Counted from the stretch's first letter, positions 36,216-46,834 are shown. The stretch is DNA of 64,000 nt from JAAFHB01 sp038236995 (GCA_038236995.1 JBBRZE010000014.1:18081-82080), one strand, 5' to 3'. A program made the numbers and translations. The notes: generated by a model from the letters alone, not told the origin.

Positions 36216-37970
36216 TTGAAAAAGACAATTCAACTTCTTATTTTATTCCTGCTGTCCGGAATGCTTTTACAAGCCCAGGAAAAATATGCCATAGGCATGT
36301 TTCACTTTAACCTGCAATATGTAGCCGGCGATTATAAGATTGAGAGACGCATCATTAAAGAATCCGTTTTCCCCGTTCTACAGTTTTTCGAAAAAAATCC
36401 GCAGTATAAATCGGATATTGAAATTCAGGGGTATGCCATTGAGGTTTTTGCCGAAGAACACCCCGAAGTGTTGGCACTCCTCAAAAAACTTATAAACAGG
36501 GGGCAGATTGAGCTGGTCATTGCCCATTATTCCGATCAGTTTTTTATTGCTTATCCGGCTCTCGACCTCCGGAAATCGATTGAGATATCCGATCGGATCC
36601 TTGCTGATCACGGAATAAAACGATCTCGGGTCTTTTTCGGACAGGAAATACAGTGGACACCGGCCTATGCCAGTGTTCTGAAAGATAAATACGACCTGAT
36701 TGCGACAAGCTCCGATCCGCACAGTTATTACCGGGATAAGACTTTGCCTCTGGTGAACATCCACTATGGCAACGACCAGATTTTGGGATTGATTGACAGC
36801 GAAAAAGAGCTAAACGGACTAACATGGGCTTACGCATTCCTTGATGATGGTGAAGTTTTTAACTCACTCGATTACAACAGTAATTTTTATCGCGTTCCGA
36901 AACAGGAAAAAGAGAGCATCGACCGGTTCAAAAAATTAGAGAAAGAAGGCTACAAGTTTGTTACCATGACCGAACTCGCGAATAAAATCAAAAACCTGAA
37001 AGATTATAAAATCCCTGATTATCCGTTTGTTCCGGAAGGTACCTGGAATATGTCGGTTTGCGGTCCATTTATGTGGATGGGGAGACAACGTACTGGTATC
37101 GAGAAGGACGGAATCACAAGGGCGGAATCGTACGAATTACGCGGTGCTGTCATGATGGCAGAAAGGCTTGTTGAATATGCCGAGTCCCAAGGATTTGATG
37201 TTAAGGAATTTAGGAAACTAATTTCAGACGCATGGAAACATCTGTTGCTTTCTGAAGTTTCTGATTCAAGTGGATGGTCACCGCTATTGGTGGAGGTTCA
37301 ATATACCGACAACGAAGTAGCCAATGCTGAACTGGTACTGAAAGAAGTTATGAACAAGTTAAATACGTTATTGCCTTTAGGAGACAAACCTTTCGAGGTG
37401 AACACCCAAAATGGAAAAGTACAGCTTGCTGAAGTTGCCCAAATACGTCAGTCTAAAACAAGTGTGTTGCCAATTCCGTTCACCGTATTGTCAGAAAAGA
37501 CGGTGAGCAGCGTAAAAAAAATAAACGAAAACGTATATCAACTTGATATTAAATGCGAACGTCCAGCTGATGGCGCAGTTGAAATAGTTTTTGACACACC
37601 TGCCAACGGACTTTATTATTCAGCCGGTGCGGGCGAAGAGATCGCAGTTGAAATCCCGACTGACCTTAAACACGATCCCGCCTTCTCATTGTCAAATGGT
37701 TTTATCTACCTGAACAACGGGTACAGCCTGGTCAAGGATTGTTCGGTTGAACATATAGCGGCAACCTGGAAGATGAAAGAACAGAAATTGGTTTTCAGGG
37801 AGGAGCTCAACGAAAATAATCCGGAGATGAATATGCGTTTCTACATTGTTAAAGGTGATGCAAAAAGCGGATTGGAACTGGCAAATAAGCTGAATACATG
37901 GCCTTCGTACCTTGTTACTTTCTCAAAAGCAGGAGTAAGCTATTCGAAAATAATGCCGGAATCATTTTAA
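36216..37970 (+). CDS. Secreted GH57/GH38-like protein
   Basis: 584 aa. The start is TTG at 36216, giving LKKTIQLLILFLLSGMLLQAQ; the same KKTIQLL start occurs at the ATG-started paralogue-2 protein, and no in-frame ATG lies close enough to keep a signal peptide. The N-terminal ~300 residues look like a deacetylase/glycosidase-type barrel: MFHFNLQYVAGD, IELVIAHYSDQFFIAYP, SRVFFGQEIQWTPAY. The later KHLLLSEVSDSSGW resembles helical regions of GH38/GH57. A family number cannot be assigned. It begins the plus-strand arm. Confidence 0.6.
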   Translation: MKKTIQLLILFLLSGMLLQAQEKYAIGMFHFNLQYVAGDYKIERRIIKESVFPVLQFFEKNPQYKSDIEIQGYAIEVFAEEHPEVLALLKKLINRGQIELVIAHYSDQFFIAYPALDLRKSIEISDRILADHGIKRSRVFFGQEIQWTPAYASVLKDKYDLIATSSDPHSYYRDKTLPLVNIHYGNDQILGLIDSEKELNGLTWAYAFLDDGEVFNSLDYNSNFYRVPKQEKESIDRFKKLEKEGYKFVTMTELANKIKNLKDYKIPDYPFVPEGTWNMSVCGPFMWMGRQRTGIEKDGITRAESYELRGAVMMAERLVEYAESQGFDVKEFRKLISDAWKHLLLSEVSDSSGWSPLLVEVQYTDNEVANAELVLKEVMNKLNTLLPLGDKPFEVNTQNGKVQLAEVAQIRQSKTSVLPIPFTVLSEKTVSSVKKINENVYQLDIKCERPADGAVEIVFDTPANGLYYSAGAGEEIAVEIPTDLKHDPAFSLSNGFIYLNNGYSLVKDCSVEHIAATWKMKEQKLVFREELNENNPEMNMRFYIVKGDAKSGLELANKLNTWPSYLVTFSKAGVSYSKIMPESF

Positions 37971-38018
37971 CCTGATGAATCCTTGAAAAATTTAAACTTT
38001 TTAAACACGAAACCGAAG

Positions 38019-39623
38019 ATGAATAGTTCAATGAAAACGGTTTTTACTATTGTATTCCTTTGGATGACAATTAATTTATCTGCAAAAGAGTACAATATAA
38101 CAGAATATGGAGCAAAATCAGATACCACTTTCCTGAGTACAAAAGCCATACAGGCAGCTATTGATGACTGCAACAGGAACAATGGCGGGAAAGTGATGAT
38201 TCCATCGGGCAATTACCTGTCTGGCACACTTTATTTCAGAAGTAATGTAACCATTAACCTGGAGAAAGGAGCTACTTTATATGGCAGCAAACATCTGATA
38301 GATTACCCTGAGAACCAGCCTGAATATACTTTTTACAGGAAAGGAAATGTAAAACGGGCATTATTTTACGCTGAAAAATGCGGCAACATCGCGATTGAAG
38401 GAGAAGGAACTATAAATGGCCAGGGCGAATTTTTCCTGGTTCCCAAAGGAACAAAGATAGATTCGTATACTGTAAGACCTTACCTCATCTGGATGATTCA
38501 GTGTACAAACGTACGAACAGAAGGAATCAAACTCCGGAATTCAGCCTTATGGATGCAACACTACCTGGCCTGCGATAATCTCTACATCCATAACATTGAT
38601 GTGTTTAACCACTGCAACAGTAACAACGACATGATCGATGTGGATGGTTGCCACGACGTCAGGATTTCGGATTGCATTGGTGATTCCGATGACGATGGAA
38701 TTACATTTAAAAGTACCTCCGGAAGGGCCAATGAAAATATTGTTGTTACCAACTGTATCCTTAGCAGCCATTGCAATGCGATGAAAATGGGTACTGAATC
38801 AAATACCGGTTTTAAAAACGTACTAATTTCAAATATCGTTGTCAGGCCTTCGAAAGTAACCGATAAATCAATCGGCGGTATTCCAAATGGACATACAGGG
38901 ATTGCACTTGAACTGGTAGATGGCGGAATTCTGGATGGTGTGATGATTTCAAATATTCATATCGATGGCGTTGAATGCCCGATCTTTATTCGTTTGGGGA
39001 ACCGGGCCCGGCCTTATTTCGAAGGTCAGAAAATTGATAAACCAGGGTTGCTTCAAAATATTTCAATCAGTGATGTGATAGCCACCAATGCTAAAAATAC
39101 AGGTTGCTCTATCTCCGGTATTCCAGGTTATCCAGTCAGGAACATCAGTTTGAGTCATATCTGCATTGAGATTGAAGGTGGTGGAACAAAAGAAGATTTC
39201 CAAAGGGAGATTCCGGAAATGGAAAAAGCTTATCCGGAATACGACATGTTTGATCGGCTCCCTTCCTACGGATTTTTTATCAGGCATGCTGAAAATGTCC
39301 GTTTTTCGGATATTCAACTGAAAACAAAAATTGAAGACCTTAGGCCTGCCCTCTTCTTATCAGATGTTCAGAATTCAGACCTTGATAATCTTCGGCTGAC
39401 TGGCACAGCAAACAATGAATGTTCGATTTCAATCGAAAAAACCGAAGGCATCCGGATTAGTGGATGCCGGATCCAGGAGGCGTCGAATAGTTTGGTGTAT
39501 TTAAAAGGAAATGAAAATTCAAAAATTACCGTAATCAATAACGACCTAACCGGCATTAAAACGCTTTTCAAGGTTGATAACAAGGCAAAGAATGTGATCC
39601 GAGAATATGGTAATATTAAGTAA
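38019..39623 (+). CDS. GH28-family polygalacturonase-like enzyme
   Basis: About 534 aa from the ATG at 38019 (an ATG at 38031 is also possible); a signal peptide follows. Right-handed beta-helix opening with EYNITEYGAKSDTTFLSTKAIQAAIDDC is characteristic. The catalytic block includes NNDMIDVDGC and DSDDDGITFKS, with GCHDV and later SSHCNAMKMGTES taking the place of the usual GHG and RIK elements. GH28 enzymes cut galacturonic acid, rhamnogalacturonan or xylogalacturonan bonds; the changed motifs leave its true substrate open. It lies 48 nt after the GH57/38-like gene. Confidence 0.85.
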   Translation: MNSSMKTVFTIVFLWMTINLSAKEYNITEYGAKSDTTFLSTKAIQAAIDDCNRNNGGKVMIPSGNYLSGTLYFRSNVTINLEKGATLYGSKHLIDYPENQPEYTFYRKGNVKRALFYAEKCGNIAIEGEGTINGQGEFFLVPKGTKIDSYTVRPYLIWMIQCTNVRTEGIKLRNSALWMQHYLACDNLYIHNIDVFNHCNSNNDMIDVDGCHDVRISDCIGDSDDDGITFKSTSGRANENIVVTNCILSSHCNAMKMGTESNTGFKNVLISNIVVRPSKVTDKSIGGIPNGHTGIALELVDGGILDGVMISNIHIDGVECPIFIRLGNRARPYFEGQKIDKPGLLQNISISDVIATNAKNTGCSISGIPGYPVRNISLSHICIEIEGGGTKEDFQREIPEMEKAYPEYDMFDRLPSYGFFIRHAENVRFSDIQLKTKIEDLRPALFLSDVQNSDLDNLRLTGTANNECSISIEKTEGIRISGCRIQEASNSLVYLKGNENSKITVINNDLTGIKTLFKVDNKAKNVIREYGNIK

Positions 39624-39653
39624 ATCAATATCTAATATATAAAAATGCATTTT

Positions 39654-40508
39654 ATGAAACATCATCATTTAATACTGAATTTGTTACTCCTGCTATCGCT
39701 CCTTGCCTTTAGCCCTACAAATAATTTTGAGAAAACACTGGCGAAATTTCACGATCCGAACACGGGATCTATTTTGGTAGCTGCGCACCGTTCGGGCCAC
39801 AATGGCCACCCCGAGAACTCTTTGTCTGCACTGAAACATGCCATTGAAATTGGTGTTGATATTGCCGAACTGGATGTGAAGGTGACCAAAGATAGCGTTG
39901 TCGTGTTAATGCACGACGGAAGTATCGACCGGACAACCAATGGAAAAGGAAATGCGGAGAACTTCACCCTGGCTGAACTGAAGAAATTCAGGCTTAGAAT
40001 GCCTGACGGAACACTCACAGACGAAACAATTCCAACTTTTGAAGATTTTCTTAACTTGGCGAAAGGTCATATCATGGTCGATATCGATATCAAAACCAGC
40101 AATTTAAAACCAGTTGTTGACGTTGTTAAGAAAACAAAAACGCAGGCGCAGGTTTTCTATTTCGACGACGATTACGAGTCGTTGGAAAAAGTCAGATCAC
40201 TGGATGCCCGTTCGATGTTTATGCCACGCGCACATTCTTATCATGAAACTGACTCCGCATTGATTCGTTTCTCTCCACAGGTTATACATATTGACGAAAC
40301 ATTTTATACTTTTGAGGTAACCCGTTTGATCAATAGCAAAAATGCCAGGGTATGGATCAATGCTTTAGGCGATCCCGATAAAAAGATACGCAAAGGTGCC
40401 ATTGACGAGGCCATCACCAGTTTGCTAATGAAGAATGCTAATATTATACAAACTGATGAACCTAAGAAAATCCTGGCTTATTTACGTTCCATAGGATTGC
40501 ATGATTAA
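39654..40508 (+). CDS. Exported glycerophosphodiester phosphodiesterase
   Basis: About 284 aa after a signal peptide (start ATG at 39654, or 39645). GDPD motifs: AHRSGHNGHPENS (the catalytic HR...PEN) and ELDVKVTKDSVVVLMHD (metal-binding Glu/Asp and catalytic His), followed by RTTNGKGN. It hydrolyses phosphodiesters of the glycerophospho type in the periplasm. Its place among glycan enzymes suggests a phosphodiester-bearing substrate or a lipid-linked one. Confidence 0.9.
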   Translation: MKHHHLILNLLLLLSLLAFSPTNNFEKTLAKFHDPNTGSILVAAHRSGHNGHPENSLSALKHAIEIGVDIAELDVKVTKDSVVVLMHDGSIDRTTNGKGNAENFTLAELKKFRLRMPDGTLTDETIPTFEDFLNLAKGHIMVDIDIKTSNLKPVVDVVKKTKTQAQVFYFDDDYESLEKVRSLDARSMFMPRAHSYHETDSALIRFSPQVIHIDETFYTFEVTRLINSKNARVWINALGDPDKKIRKGAIDEAITSLLMKNANIIQTDEPKKILAYLRSIGLHD

Positions 40509-40600
40509 CTTTATTTAGGATGATGAGCAGGTTTTTTATTCCCATTTCAGGAATGACCAATTGAATTACAACATTTTAATGCCTTACAAATCAGCATATA

Positions 40601-43033
40601 ATGAATCCAAAACGAATTGCCTGTATTCTTATGTTATGCCTGACTTTATCTTCCGTCTGCGCCGGGCAACCGATCGATTTCTCAAAGGCATCCATTCTCC
40701 TTACGGAAAAGAAAAACATGCAATTGCAAAAAGCCGTTCAGGTTTTGCAGGAAGAGATTCAGAAACGAACGGGTATCTTTCTGCCGGCAACAGATAAATT
40801 ATCCTCTAAAAACAAACTGGTTATTGCGATTATCGTTGAAGGACAATTAAATAAGTTGCCTGAGGCTTTCATGCATGTTATCAGCAAACTGCCAGCCACA
40901 GGTAAAGACGGATATAAAATTGCTTTCTCTGATAATCATTCGATTGTGATTGCCGGTCATGACGAACGTGGCGCGCTCTACGGTGTTGGTCGTTTTTTGA
41001 GAATGCTGGAGATGCGTACCGGCCAGGTACTTGTTCCTGATAATATAAATATTTCTTCAACTCCTGCTTACCCTATTCGGGGGCATCAGTTGGGATACCG
41101 ACCCAAAACAAATGCTTACGACGCATGGGATGTCGCACAATTTGACAGGTATATCAGGGATCTTGCTATTTTCGGAGCTAACAGCATCGAGATCATGCCG
41201 CCGCGCACGGATGATGATTTCACGAGTATCAACATGAAATTGCCTGCCATTAAGATGATTGCCGAACAATCGAGAATCTGTAAAGAATATGGACTGGATG
41301 TTTGGATGTGGTACCCCAATATGGGAAGTAATTATTCTTCACCCGATTCAATTCGAAAGGAACTCGATGAACGCGAAAAGGTTTTCAGCGTATTGCCGAA
41401 ACTGGATGCACTCTTTGTCCCGGCTGGAGATCCGGGCGATCTTGAACCGGATGAACTGTTTAGCTGGTTGGAGAAAGAGGCAATAGTGCTGCATAAATAT
41501 CACCCGAATGCCAAAATATGGGTTTCACCCCAGGTATTTAAACCCTCTGCCGAATGGTACCGCAAATTTTATCAGCATGTCAACCGGCAATACGACTGGT
41601 TTGGAGGCATTGTGTACGGTCCATGGATAAAAACACCGCTTCCGGAAGTAAAAAAGTTGATCAATCCATCGGTTAAGATTCGGCTTTACCCCGATATCAC
41701 ACATAGTTTTAGTTGCCAGTATCCGGTTCCCGACTGGGACATCGCTTATGCAATGACTTTAGGGCGTGAATGTATCAATCCGCGTCCGGAAGACGAGAAA
41801 TTCATTCACAACTTGTATGCTCCTTTGGCGCAGGGAAGCATCAGTTATTCTGAAGGAACCAATGATGATGTGAATAAAATGGTTTGGAGCGACCAGGATT
41901 GGAATCCCTCAACACCAGAACTTGAAACGTTGCGTGATTATGCACGCTATTATATAGGGCCCGATTATACGGAAGGAGTTGCCCAGGGATTGATGTCGCT
42001 GGAACAGAATTTCAAGGGACCTCTGTTGTCGAGCGATCAGGTGCAAAGAACTTTTCAGCAATGGCAGGATATGGAAAAAAGTGCTTCAGCAAATGTTTTG
42101 AGTAATCCCCGTTTCCAAAGCGGATTGATAAGGGCTTATTTCGATGCCTACATCCAGCGAAGGTTAATTTATGAAACCCACCTTGAACGTCAGGCACGTA
42201 ATATTCTTGAAAGTGCGAAGATATCAGGTTCCAATTCGGCAATCATAAACGCCAGAAATACATTGGCACTTGCAAATGAAAAGCCGGTTTCGCCTGATTT
42301 AAAGGAGCGCTGCTATGCGCTCGCTGATTCCTTGTTTCGCAGCTTTGGCGCCCAGCTTACTATTGAAAAACACAATGCAATGAGCGGAAGGGGAAACTTT
42401 ATCGACAATATTGATATCCCGCTAAACGATGCACTTTGGATATTGGATCAGCTGAACACCATCGAAAGGCTTCCGGATGAAAACAAACGGCTGACTGCCA
42501 TCGAGAATATGCTTCACCGGACAGATCCGGGTCCAGGCGGATTTTACGACAATTTTGGAACTCCTTCTGCCTGGAAACGGGTAAAAACGAGGAAGACATG
42601 GGCAGAAGATCCGGGAAGTCTTGAATCGCCCCGCGTAAGTTTCGGTGTTGGATTAACAGGGGTTGACTGGGTACATGAAATTGTCGCAAAAGGGTTTGAA
42701 GGTCAGACGACTCCACTGGCATGGATGAACCAGATCAATACATTGTATGATACTCCGCTGGAGATGGAATATAATAACCTGGATGGTCACACTGAATATA
42801 CATTGAGAATCGCCTATACGGGTCGTTTTCGTTCGAATATGAAACTTGTTGCCGACGGAGTTACAATACATGTTTTTATAAGGATGGGAACCAAACCTTT
42901 GTTTGAGTTTTCACTTCCGAAAGCGATAACAAAGGATGGCAAAGTCAGATTCACATGGACTTGCGGAACAGATGATGGCGGCGAAGGTGAACGGGGTTCG
43001 CAGGTTGCTGAAATCTGGCTGATTAAAAAATGA
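40601..43033 (+). CDS. Secreted GH67N/GH20b-like N-domain plus TIM-barrel protein
   Basis: 810 aa with a signal peptide ending SSVCAGQ. Residues ~25-145 form the small alpha/beta domain seen before GH20, GH67 and GH84 barrels (LQKAVQVLQEEIQKRTG ... GHDERGALYGVGRFLRMLE). A TIM barrel follows (IRGHQLGYRPKTNAYDAWD, FGANSIEIMPPRTDDDF). The C-terminal ~150 residues are the beta domain also seen in the partial gene at the window start. The acidic residues of a particular family cannot be assigned. Predicted exo-acting glycosidase, uncharacterised. Confidence 0.65.
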   Translation: MNPKRIACILMLCLTLSSVCAGQPIDFSKASILLTEKKNMQLQKAVQVLQEEIQKRTGIFLPATDKLSSKNKLVIAIIVEGQLNKLPEAFMHVISKLPATGKDGYKIAFSDNHSIVIAGHDERGALYGVGRFLRMLEMRTGQVLVPDNINISSTPAYPIRGHQLGYRPKTNAYDAWDVAQFDRYIRDLAIFGANSIEIMPPRTDDDFTSINMKLPAIKMIAEQSRICKEYGLDVWMWYPNMGSNYSSPDSIRKELDEREKVFSVLPKLDALFVPAGDPGDLEPDELFSWLEKEAIVLHKYHPNAKIWVSPQVFKPSAEWYRKFYQHVNRQYDWFGGIVYGPWIKTPLPEVKKLINPSVKIRLYPDITHSFSCQYPVPDWDIAYAMTLGRECINPRPEDEKFIHNLYAPLAQGSISYSEGTNDDVNKMVWSDQDWNPSTPELETLRDYARYYIGPDYTEGVAQGLMSLEQNFKGPLLSSDQVQRTFQQWQDMEKSASANVLSNPRFQSGLIRAYFDAYIQRRLIYETHLERQARNILESAKISGSNSAIINARNTLALANEKPVSPDLKERCYALADSLFRSFGAQLTIEKHNAMSGRGNFIDNIDIPLNDALWILDQLNTIERLPDENKRLTAIENMLHRTDPGPGGFYDNFGTPSAWKRVKTRKTWAEDPGSLESPRVSFGVGLTGVDWVHEIVAKGFEGQTTPLAWMNQINTLYDTPLEMEYNNLDGHTEYTLRIAYTGRFRSNMKLVADGVTIHVFIRMGTKPLFEFSLPKAITKDGKVRFTWTCGTDDGGEGERGSQVAEIWLIKK

Positions 43034-43087
43034 ATCAATAGAATCCGCATCAAATGAGTTCATAACCAATATAAAAAACAAACCAAA

Positions 43088-45664
43088 ATGGTCCGAAAAA
43101 TCTTCTTCATCATGATCTTTGCGTGTGTTTTTAAAGGAACATCAACAGCGCAGCAAATCACGTCCCAACCTGTCATTCAGGAACAATGGCTAAAATCCTG
43201 GCTGCTATGCGGACCTATTCCGATTAAAGAGCCCAAAGATGCTGCTGATTCCTGGGATCACCTTGTTGGATTTAATAATGACTACCTGCAAAAAGCGGGA
43301 GGAGAGCAACATCTTCAGGTGAAAGCCGGGGATGTTGTGAAATATACAAATGGTTCAGCCAAATGGAAAATCTACAATTCACCCGATTCCATCATTGACC
43401 TCGTTAAAGTGGTATCTAAAGCTTCACCTGTATTTGCCTATGCCTATACCGAAGTACTTTCCGACGAAAATAAGATATGGTTCATCAGTTTAGGTTCAAA
43501 TGACGGAGGAAAACTTTTGGTTAATAGCGTGAATGTATGGGATTACCAGCAAGCCCGCGGATTGGTGACCGGTGATGATGTGATTCCCGTACTGCTCAAA
43601 AAAGGTAAGAATACATTGCTTTTTAAAATAGAACAACGTGGAAATCAATGGGGATTTTGTGCCCGCTTCCTCCCATTTTCACCAGCAAATCTTGCCGAAA
43701 GAGGCGAACTATTCACGATTTCAACCAATGAAAATGGAGAATCTGAAATAACTTCAAAATTCACTTCCCCGGTTTTGGCGCAATTAATTCAAAATGTGAA
43801 TATTGAGATCTTAAACAACCAGAATCAACCGGTTTTGAAAGAACAACGAGCCACCGGTTTCTGCGGTAAGCTGAATCTAAAATCAGGTGATTATCAATCA
43901 TACAACGCGATACTGGACATTCTTTTAAAAAGCGGTGAATCCATCCAAAAGAAAGCTCCCTTTTTTGCCGGGAAACGGATGAACTATGCACTTTTTTCGA
44001 ACCAGAAATCAGACTACTCCATCGTTCTAAGTCCGAATGCTTCCGAATCGGAACAATGGGCAGCCAAAGAACTTCAGCAATGGATCAAAGAAATCAGCGG
44101 TGTTGAATTGCCCATCCAGCATATGGATCAATCACATAAAGGACCCCGGTTCATCATCGGTTACAACGATATTGTCCAGGAAAAGACCGGGGCAAAAGCT
44201 CCCGCCGATCCGGATGAATCGTTCCGTTATTGCAATTCAGGGTCAGATATACTGATCTGGGGTGGAAATAGGCGCGGAACGATGTATGGCGTGATGGCTT
44301 TTCTTGAAAACGAATTGGGCTGCAGATGGTACACACCATCTGTAAGTGTTATTCCAAAGAAAACAAATTATAGTTTCAGTTGGCTGGATCATTCCGAAAA
44401 ACCGGGCATCAGGGTCAGGAATGATTTCTATTTTGAAGCCTTCGATCCCACCTGGGCTGCCCGGAACAGGATGAATGGTACGCTTGGATTCACCGAATCG
44501 AGGCAACAACCCGGCGGAATGGAAAGTTACTGGGCAGTTCATACCTTTTATCCGCTGATGCCGCCCGAAGAATTTTACGCCAAACACCCCGAATACTACA
44601 GTCTGATTGATGGAAAACGGATTCATGAACAGGCTCAATTGTGTCTCACAAACCCCGATGTATTGAAAATAATTACAGATAGGATCAAAAAACGGATGCG
44701 CGAAAGTCCTGAATATTTGATTTATGACGTCTCACAAAATGATTGGCGTAACCCATGCCAGTGTGATAAATGCCAGGCCATTGTAAAGAAAGAAGGCAGC
44801 GAATCAGGTATTATCGTCTGGTTTGTGAACCAGGTGGCCGAAGCAGTTGAAAAGGAATTCCCCGATAAGTTCATTGGCACATTGGCTTACCAGTATACCC
44901 GCACTCCTCCAAAATCAATTCATCCACGGAGTAATGTGGTTGTAAGGTTGTGCAGTATTGAATGTTGCTTTGCACACGATTTCAAAACCTGCCCCGAAAA
45001 CCAATCCTTTATGGCTGATCTCAAAAGCTGGTCAGCGCTGGCCCCTCATCTATACATCTGGGATTACGTGGTGAATTTCAGCCATTACGTGATGCCTTAT
45101 CCAAACTTTAACGTCCTGCAGTCCAACATCAAAACTCTGGGTGAAAACAATTCGATCGGGATTATGGAACAGGCCGCTTACCAAAGCCGGGGCGGCGAAT
45201 TTTCAGAACTCCGGTCCTACCTGATATCCCGTCTGCTTTGGAATCCCGATTGTGATGTTGAAAAAGTGATCAATGATTTTATGGCTGGCTACTATGGAAG
45301 AGCCGGCAAACAGGTCAGGGAGTATTATGATTTGCTGCATGGACTGATCACTCCTGAAACCCACATTCACCTTGGATTATCGCCAGATGACCCTATTTTC
45401 ACCGATGATTTTGTGAATGAAGCCTCCCTTATTTTTAAAGAAGCGGCAAAAGTTGCTGATAATGATGAGATCATGCACCGGGTTGAAATGGCATCACTGC
45501 CTGTTCTGTACCTGAAATGCAAAAGAACACCTGTACTTGCCAAATATGATGGCACGTATGCAAAGTTCTGTGAGATAGCCAAACGCGAAGGGGTGACCTA
45601 TTATGCCGAAGCGGGCGAACCGCATCGTTTTGCCTTTCACAAGTGGGTTGAAGGTGCAAAATAA
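43088..45664 (+). CDS. DUF4838-family secreted glycosidase-like protein
   Basis: 858 aa with a signal peptide. N-terminal ~300 residues: beta-sandwich (ALLCGPIPIKEP opening; GSNDGGKLLVN). Then a GH20b/GH67N-type domain (SDYSIVLSPNASESEQWAAKELQQWIKEISG, RGTMYGVMAFLENELGCRWYTP) and the DUF4838 barrel (EFYAKHPEYYSLIDGKR, DVSQNDWRNPCQCDKCQ, YIWDYVVNFSHY). DUF4838 proteins occur widely in glycan loci and are presumed glycosidases. The Cys-rich CQCDKC could bind metal or form disulfides. It lies 54 nt after the 40601 gene. Confidence 0.85.
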   Translation: MVRKIFFIMIFACVFKGTSTAQQITSQPVIQEQWLKSWLLCGPIPIKEPKDAADSWDHLVGFNNDYLQKAGGEQHLQVKAGDVVKYTNGSAKWKIYNSPDSIIDLVKVVSKASPVFAYAYTEVLSDENKIWFISLGSNDGGKLLVNSVNVWDYQQARGLVTGDDVIPVLLKKGKNTLLFKIEQRGNQWGFCARFLPFSPANLAERGELFTISTNENGESEITSKFTSPVLAQLIQNVNIEILNNQNQPVLKEQRATGFCGKLNLKSGDYQSYNAILDILLKSGESIQKKAPFFAGKRMNYALFSNQKSDYSIVLSPNASESEQWAAKELQQWIKEISGVELPIQHMDQSHKGPRFIIGYNDIVQEKTGAKAPADPDESFRYCNSGSDILIWGGNRRGTMYGVMAFLENELGCRWYTPSVSVIPKKTNYSFSWLDHSEKPGIRVRNDFYFEAFDPTWAARNRMNGTLGFTESRQQPGGMESYWAVHTFYPLMPPEEFYAKHPEYYSLIDGKRIHEQAQLCLTNPDVLKIITDRIKKRMRESPEYLIYDVSQNDWRNPCQCDKCQAIVKKEGSESGIIVWFVNQVAEAVEKEFPDKFIGTLAYQYTRTPPKSIHPRSNVVVRLCSIECCFAHDFKTCPENQSFMADLKSWSALAPHLYIWDYVVNFSHYVMPYPNFNVLQSNIKTLGENNSIGIMEQAAYQSRGGEFSELRSYLISRLLWNPDCDVEKVINDFMAGYYGRAGKQVREYYDLLHGLITPETHIHLGLSPDDPIFTDDFVNEASLIFKEAAKVADNDEIMHRVEMASLPVLYLKCKRTPVLAKYDGTYAKFCEIAKREGVTYYAEAGEPHRFAFHKWVEGAK

Positions 45665-45725
45665 TAAGTTGAGACAATGCTAAAAACTAACTAATAATTA
45701 TCTCTGCGGTTCGTTGCGCCTTCTT

Positions 45726-45771
45726 TGCGGTTCTCTGCGGTATAAAAAAAGTTTAAACGCAGAGAACCGCA
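45726..45771. repeat. Imperfect inverted-repeat element, CTCTGCGG type
   Basis: TGCGGTTCTCTGCG (45726-45739) pairs perfectly with 45758-45771. Further CTCTGCGG and GCGGAGAACCGC copies lie on both sides (45705-45797). It resembles the elements at 49406 and 57440. Confidence 0.85.
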
Positions 45772-45877
45772 GAGGTAATACGCGGAGAACCGCTAAGACA
45801 AGACTTTTAAAGGCTTCTTTTTTATGAACTTCATTCCCAGGTTTGTAATCAAAAACTTATACTGAAAATTCAATCTA

Positions 45878-46810
45878 ATGATGAAATTCATCATCCTTGC
45901 ATTCATGTTAATATCGCTTTCCCAATATGCTAATTGTCAAACAAAATCTGATGTTATTCAGTCTGTTGAACCGGTAATTGACAATGGCATCCTGACATTG
46001 AAACTGGATCTGACAAGAGGTGGCGCCATCTCCTATCTCTCGTTGTCGGGTTCTACAAGAAGTGTCGTCAATATCGCTGATGAAGGCCGGTATATCCAGC
46101 AATCCTATTATGCAGGCAGGAGCCTTGACCGTAAAATAGAAGGGCAGGCACCTAACTGGTCACCCTGGACATGGAACCCGATACAGGTGGGAGATGCATT
46201 CCACAACCGGGCGCAGATCCTTTCCTTTCAAAAGAAAGAAAATGAGCTCTATGTGAAATGCATCCCGATGCAATGGGATATGAATAACCATCCCGCTGAA
46301 GCCGAGATGGAACAGTGGACAACCCTGGAAGGTCCGGTATTAAAAGTCCGCAACCGGCTCACCTGTCACCGTACAGATCAGATCTATGGTGACAGCATTA
46401 TAAATGATCAGGAGTTACCAGCCGTTTATCCCATCTCTGCATTAAAAAATCTTTATATTTATACCGGAAAAGAACCTTTCACAAATGCACCGCTGGACAA
46501 TCCGGCAGTAATCAAACTATCAAGCGGATTTTGGGGAATCTATCCGGATGTACCGGAACATTGGATGGCCTTTACAGATGAAAATGGCTGGGGAATGGGA
46601 GTTTACAATCCTAAATGCGACAAGTTTCTGGCAGGAATGTCGGGGTCGCCGGGGAAAGAAGCAGCCGATGGTTCAACTTCGTATATCGCTCCTGTGAGGA
46701 AGGAGATTCTTTATAAAAATTGCGTTTATGAATATGAATACTACATCCTGATCGGAACAATTCCCGAGATCAGAAGCAAGGTTTATCAGCTTCATGCAGG
46801 AACCTATTAA
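45878..46810 (+). CDS. Secreted beta-sandwich-like protein, unknown
   Basis: 310 aa with a signal peptide (ending QYANCQ). Strand-rich with GGAISYLSLSGS, WSPWTWNPIQVGDAF, EMEQWTTLEGPVLKVRNRLTCHR, and EHWMAFTDENGWGMGVYNP, which together give the look of a galactose-mutarotase-like or supersandwich domain without a known catalytic motif. It sits between the DUF4838 gene and the amidohydrolase on the same strand. Confidence 0.55.
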   Translation: MMKFIILAFMLISLSQYANCQTKSDVIQSVEPVIDNGILTLKLDLTRGGAISYLSLSGSTRSVVNIADEGRYIQQSYYAGRSLDRKIEGQAPNWSPWTWNPIQVGDAFHNRAQILSFQKKENELYVKCIPMQWDMNNHPAEAEMEQWTTLEGPVLKVRNRLTCHRTDQIYGDSIINDQELPAVYPISALKNLYIYTGKEPFTNAPLDNPAVIKLSSGFWGIYPDVPEHWMAFTDENGWGMGVYNPKCDKFLAGMSGSPGKEAADGSTSYIAPVRKEILYKNCVYEYEYYILIGTIPEIRSKVYQLHAGTY

Positions 46811-46834
46811 AAGATCTTTAAAAACTCAACCAAT

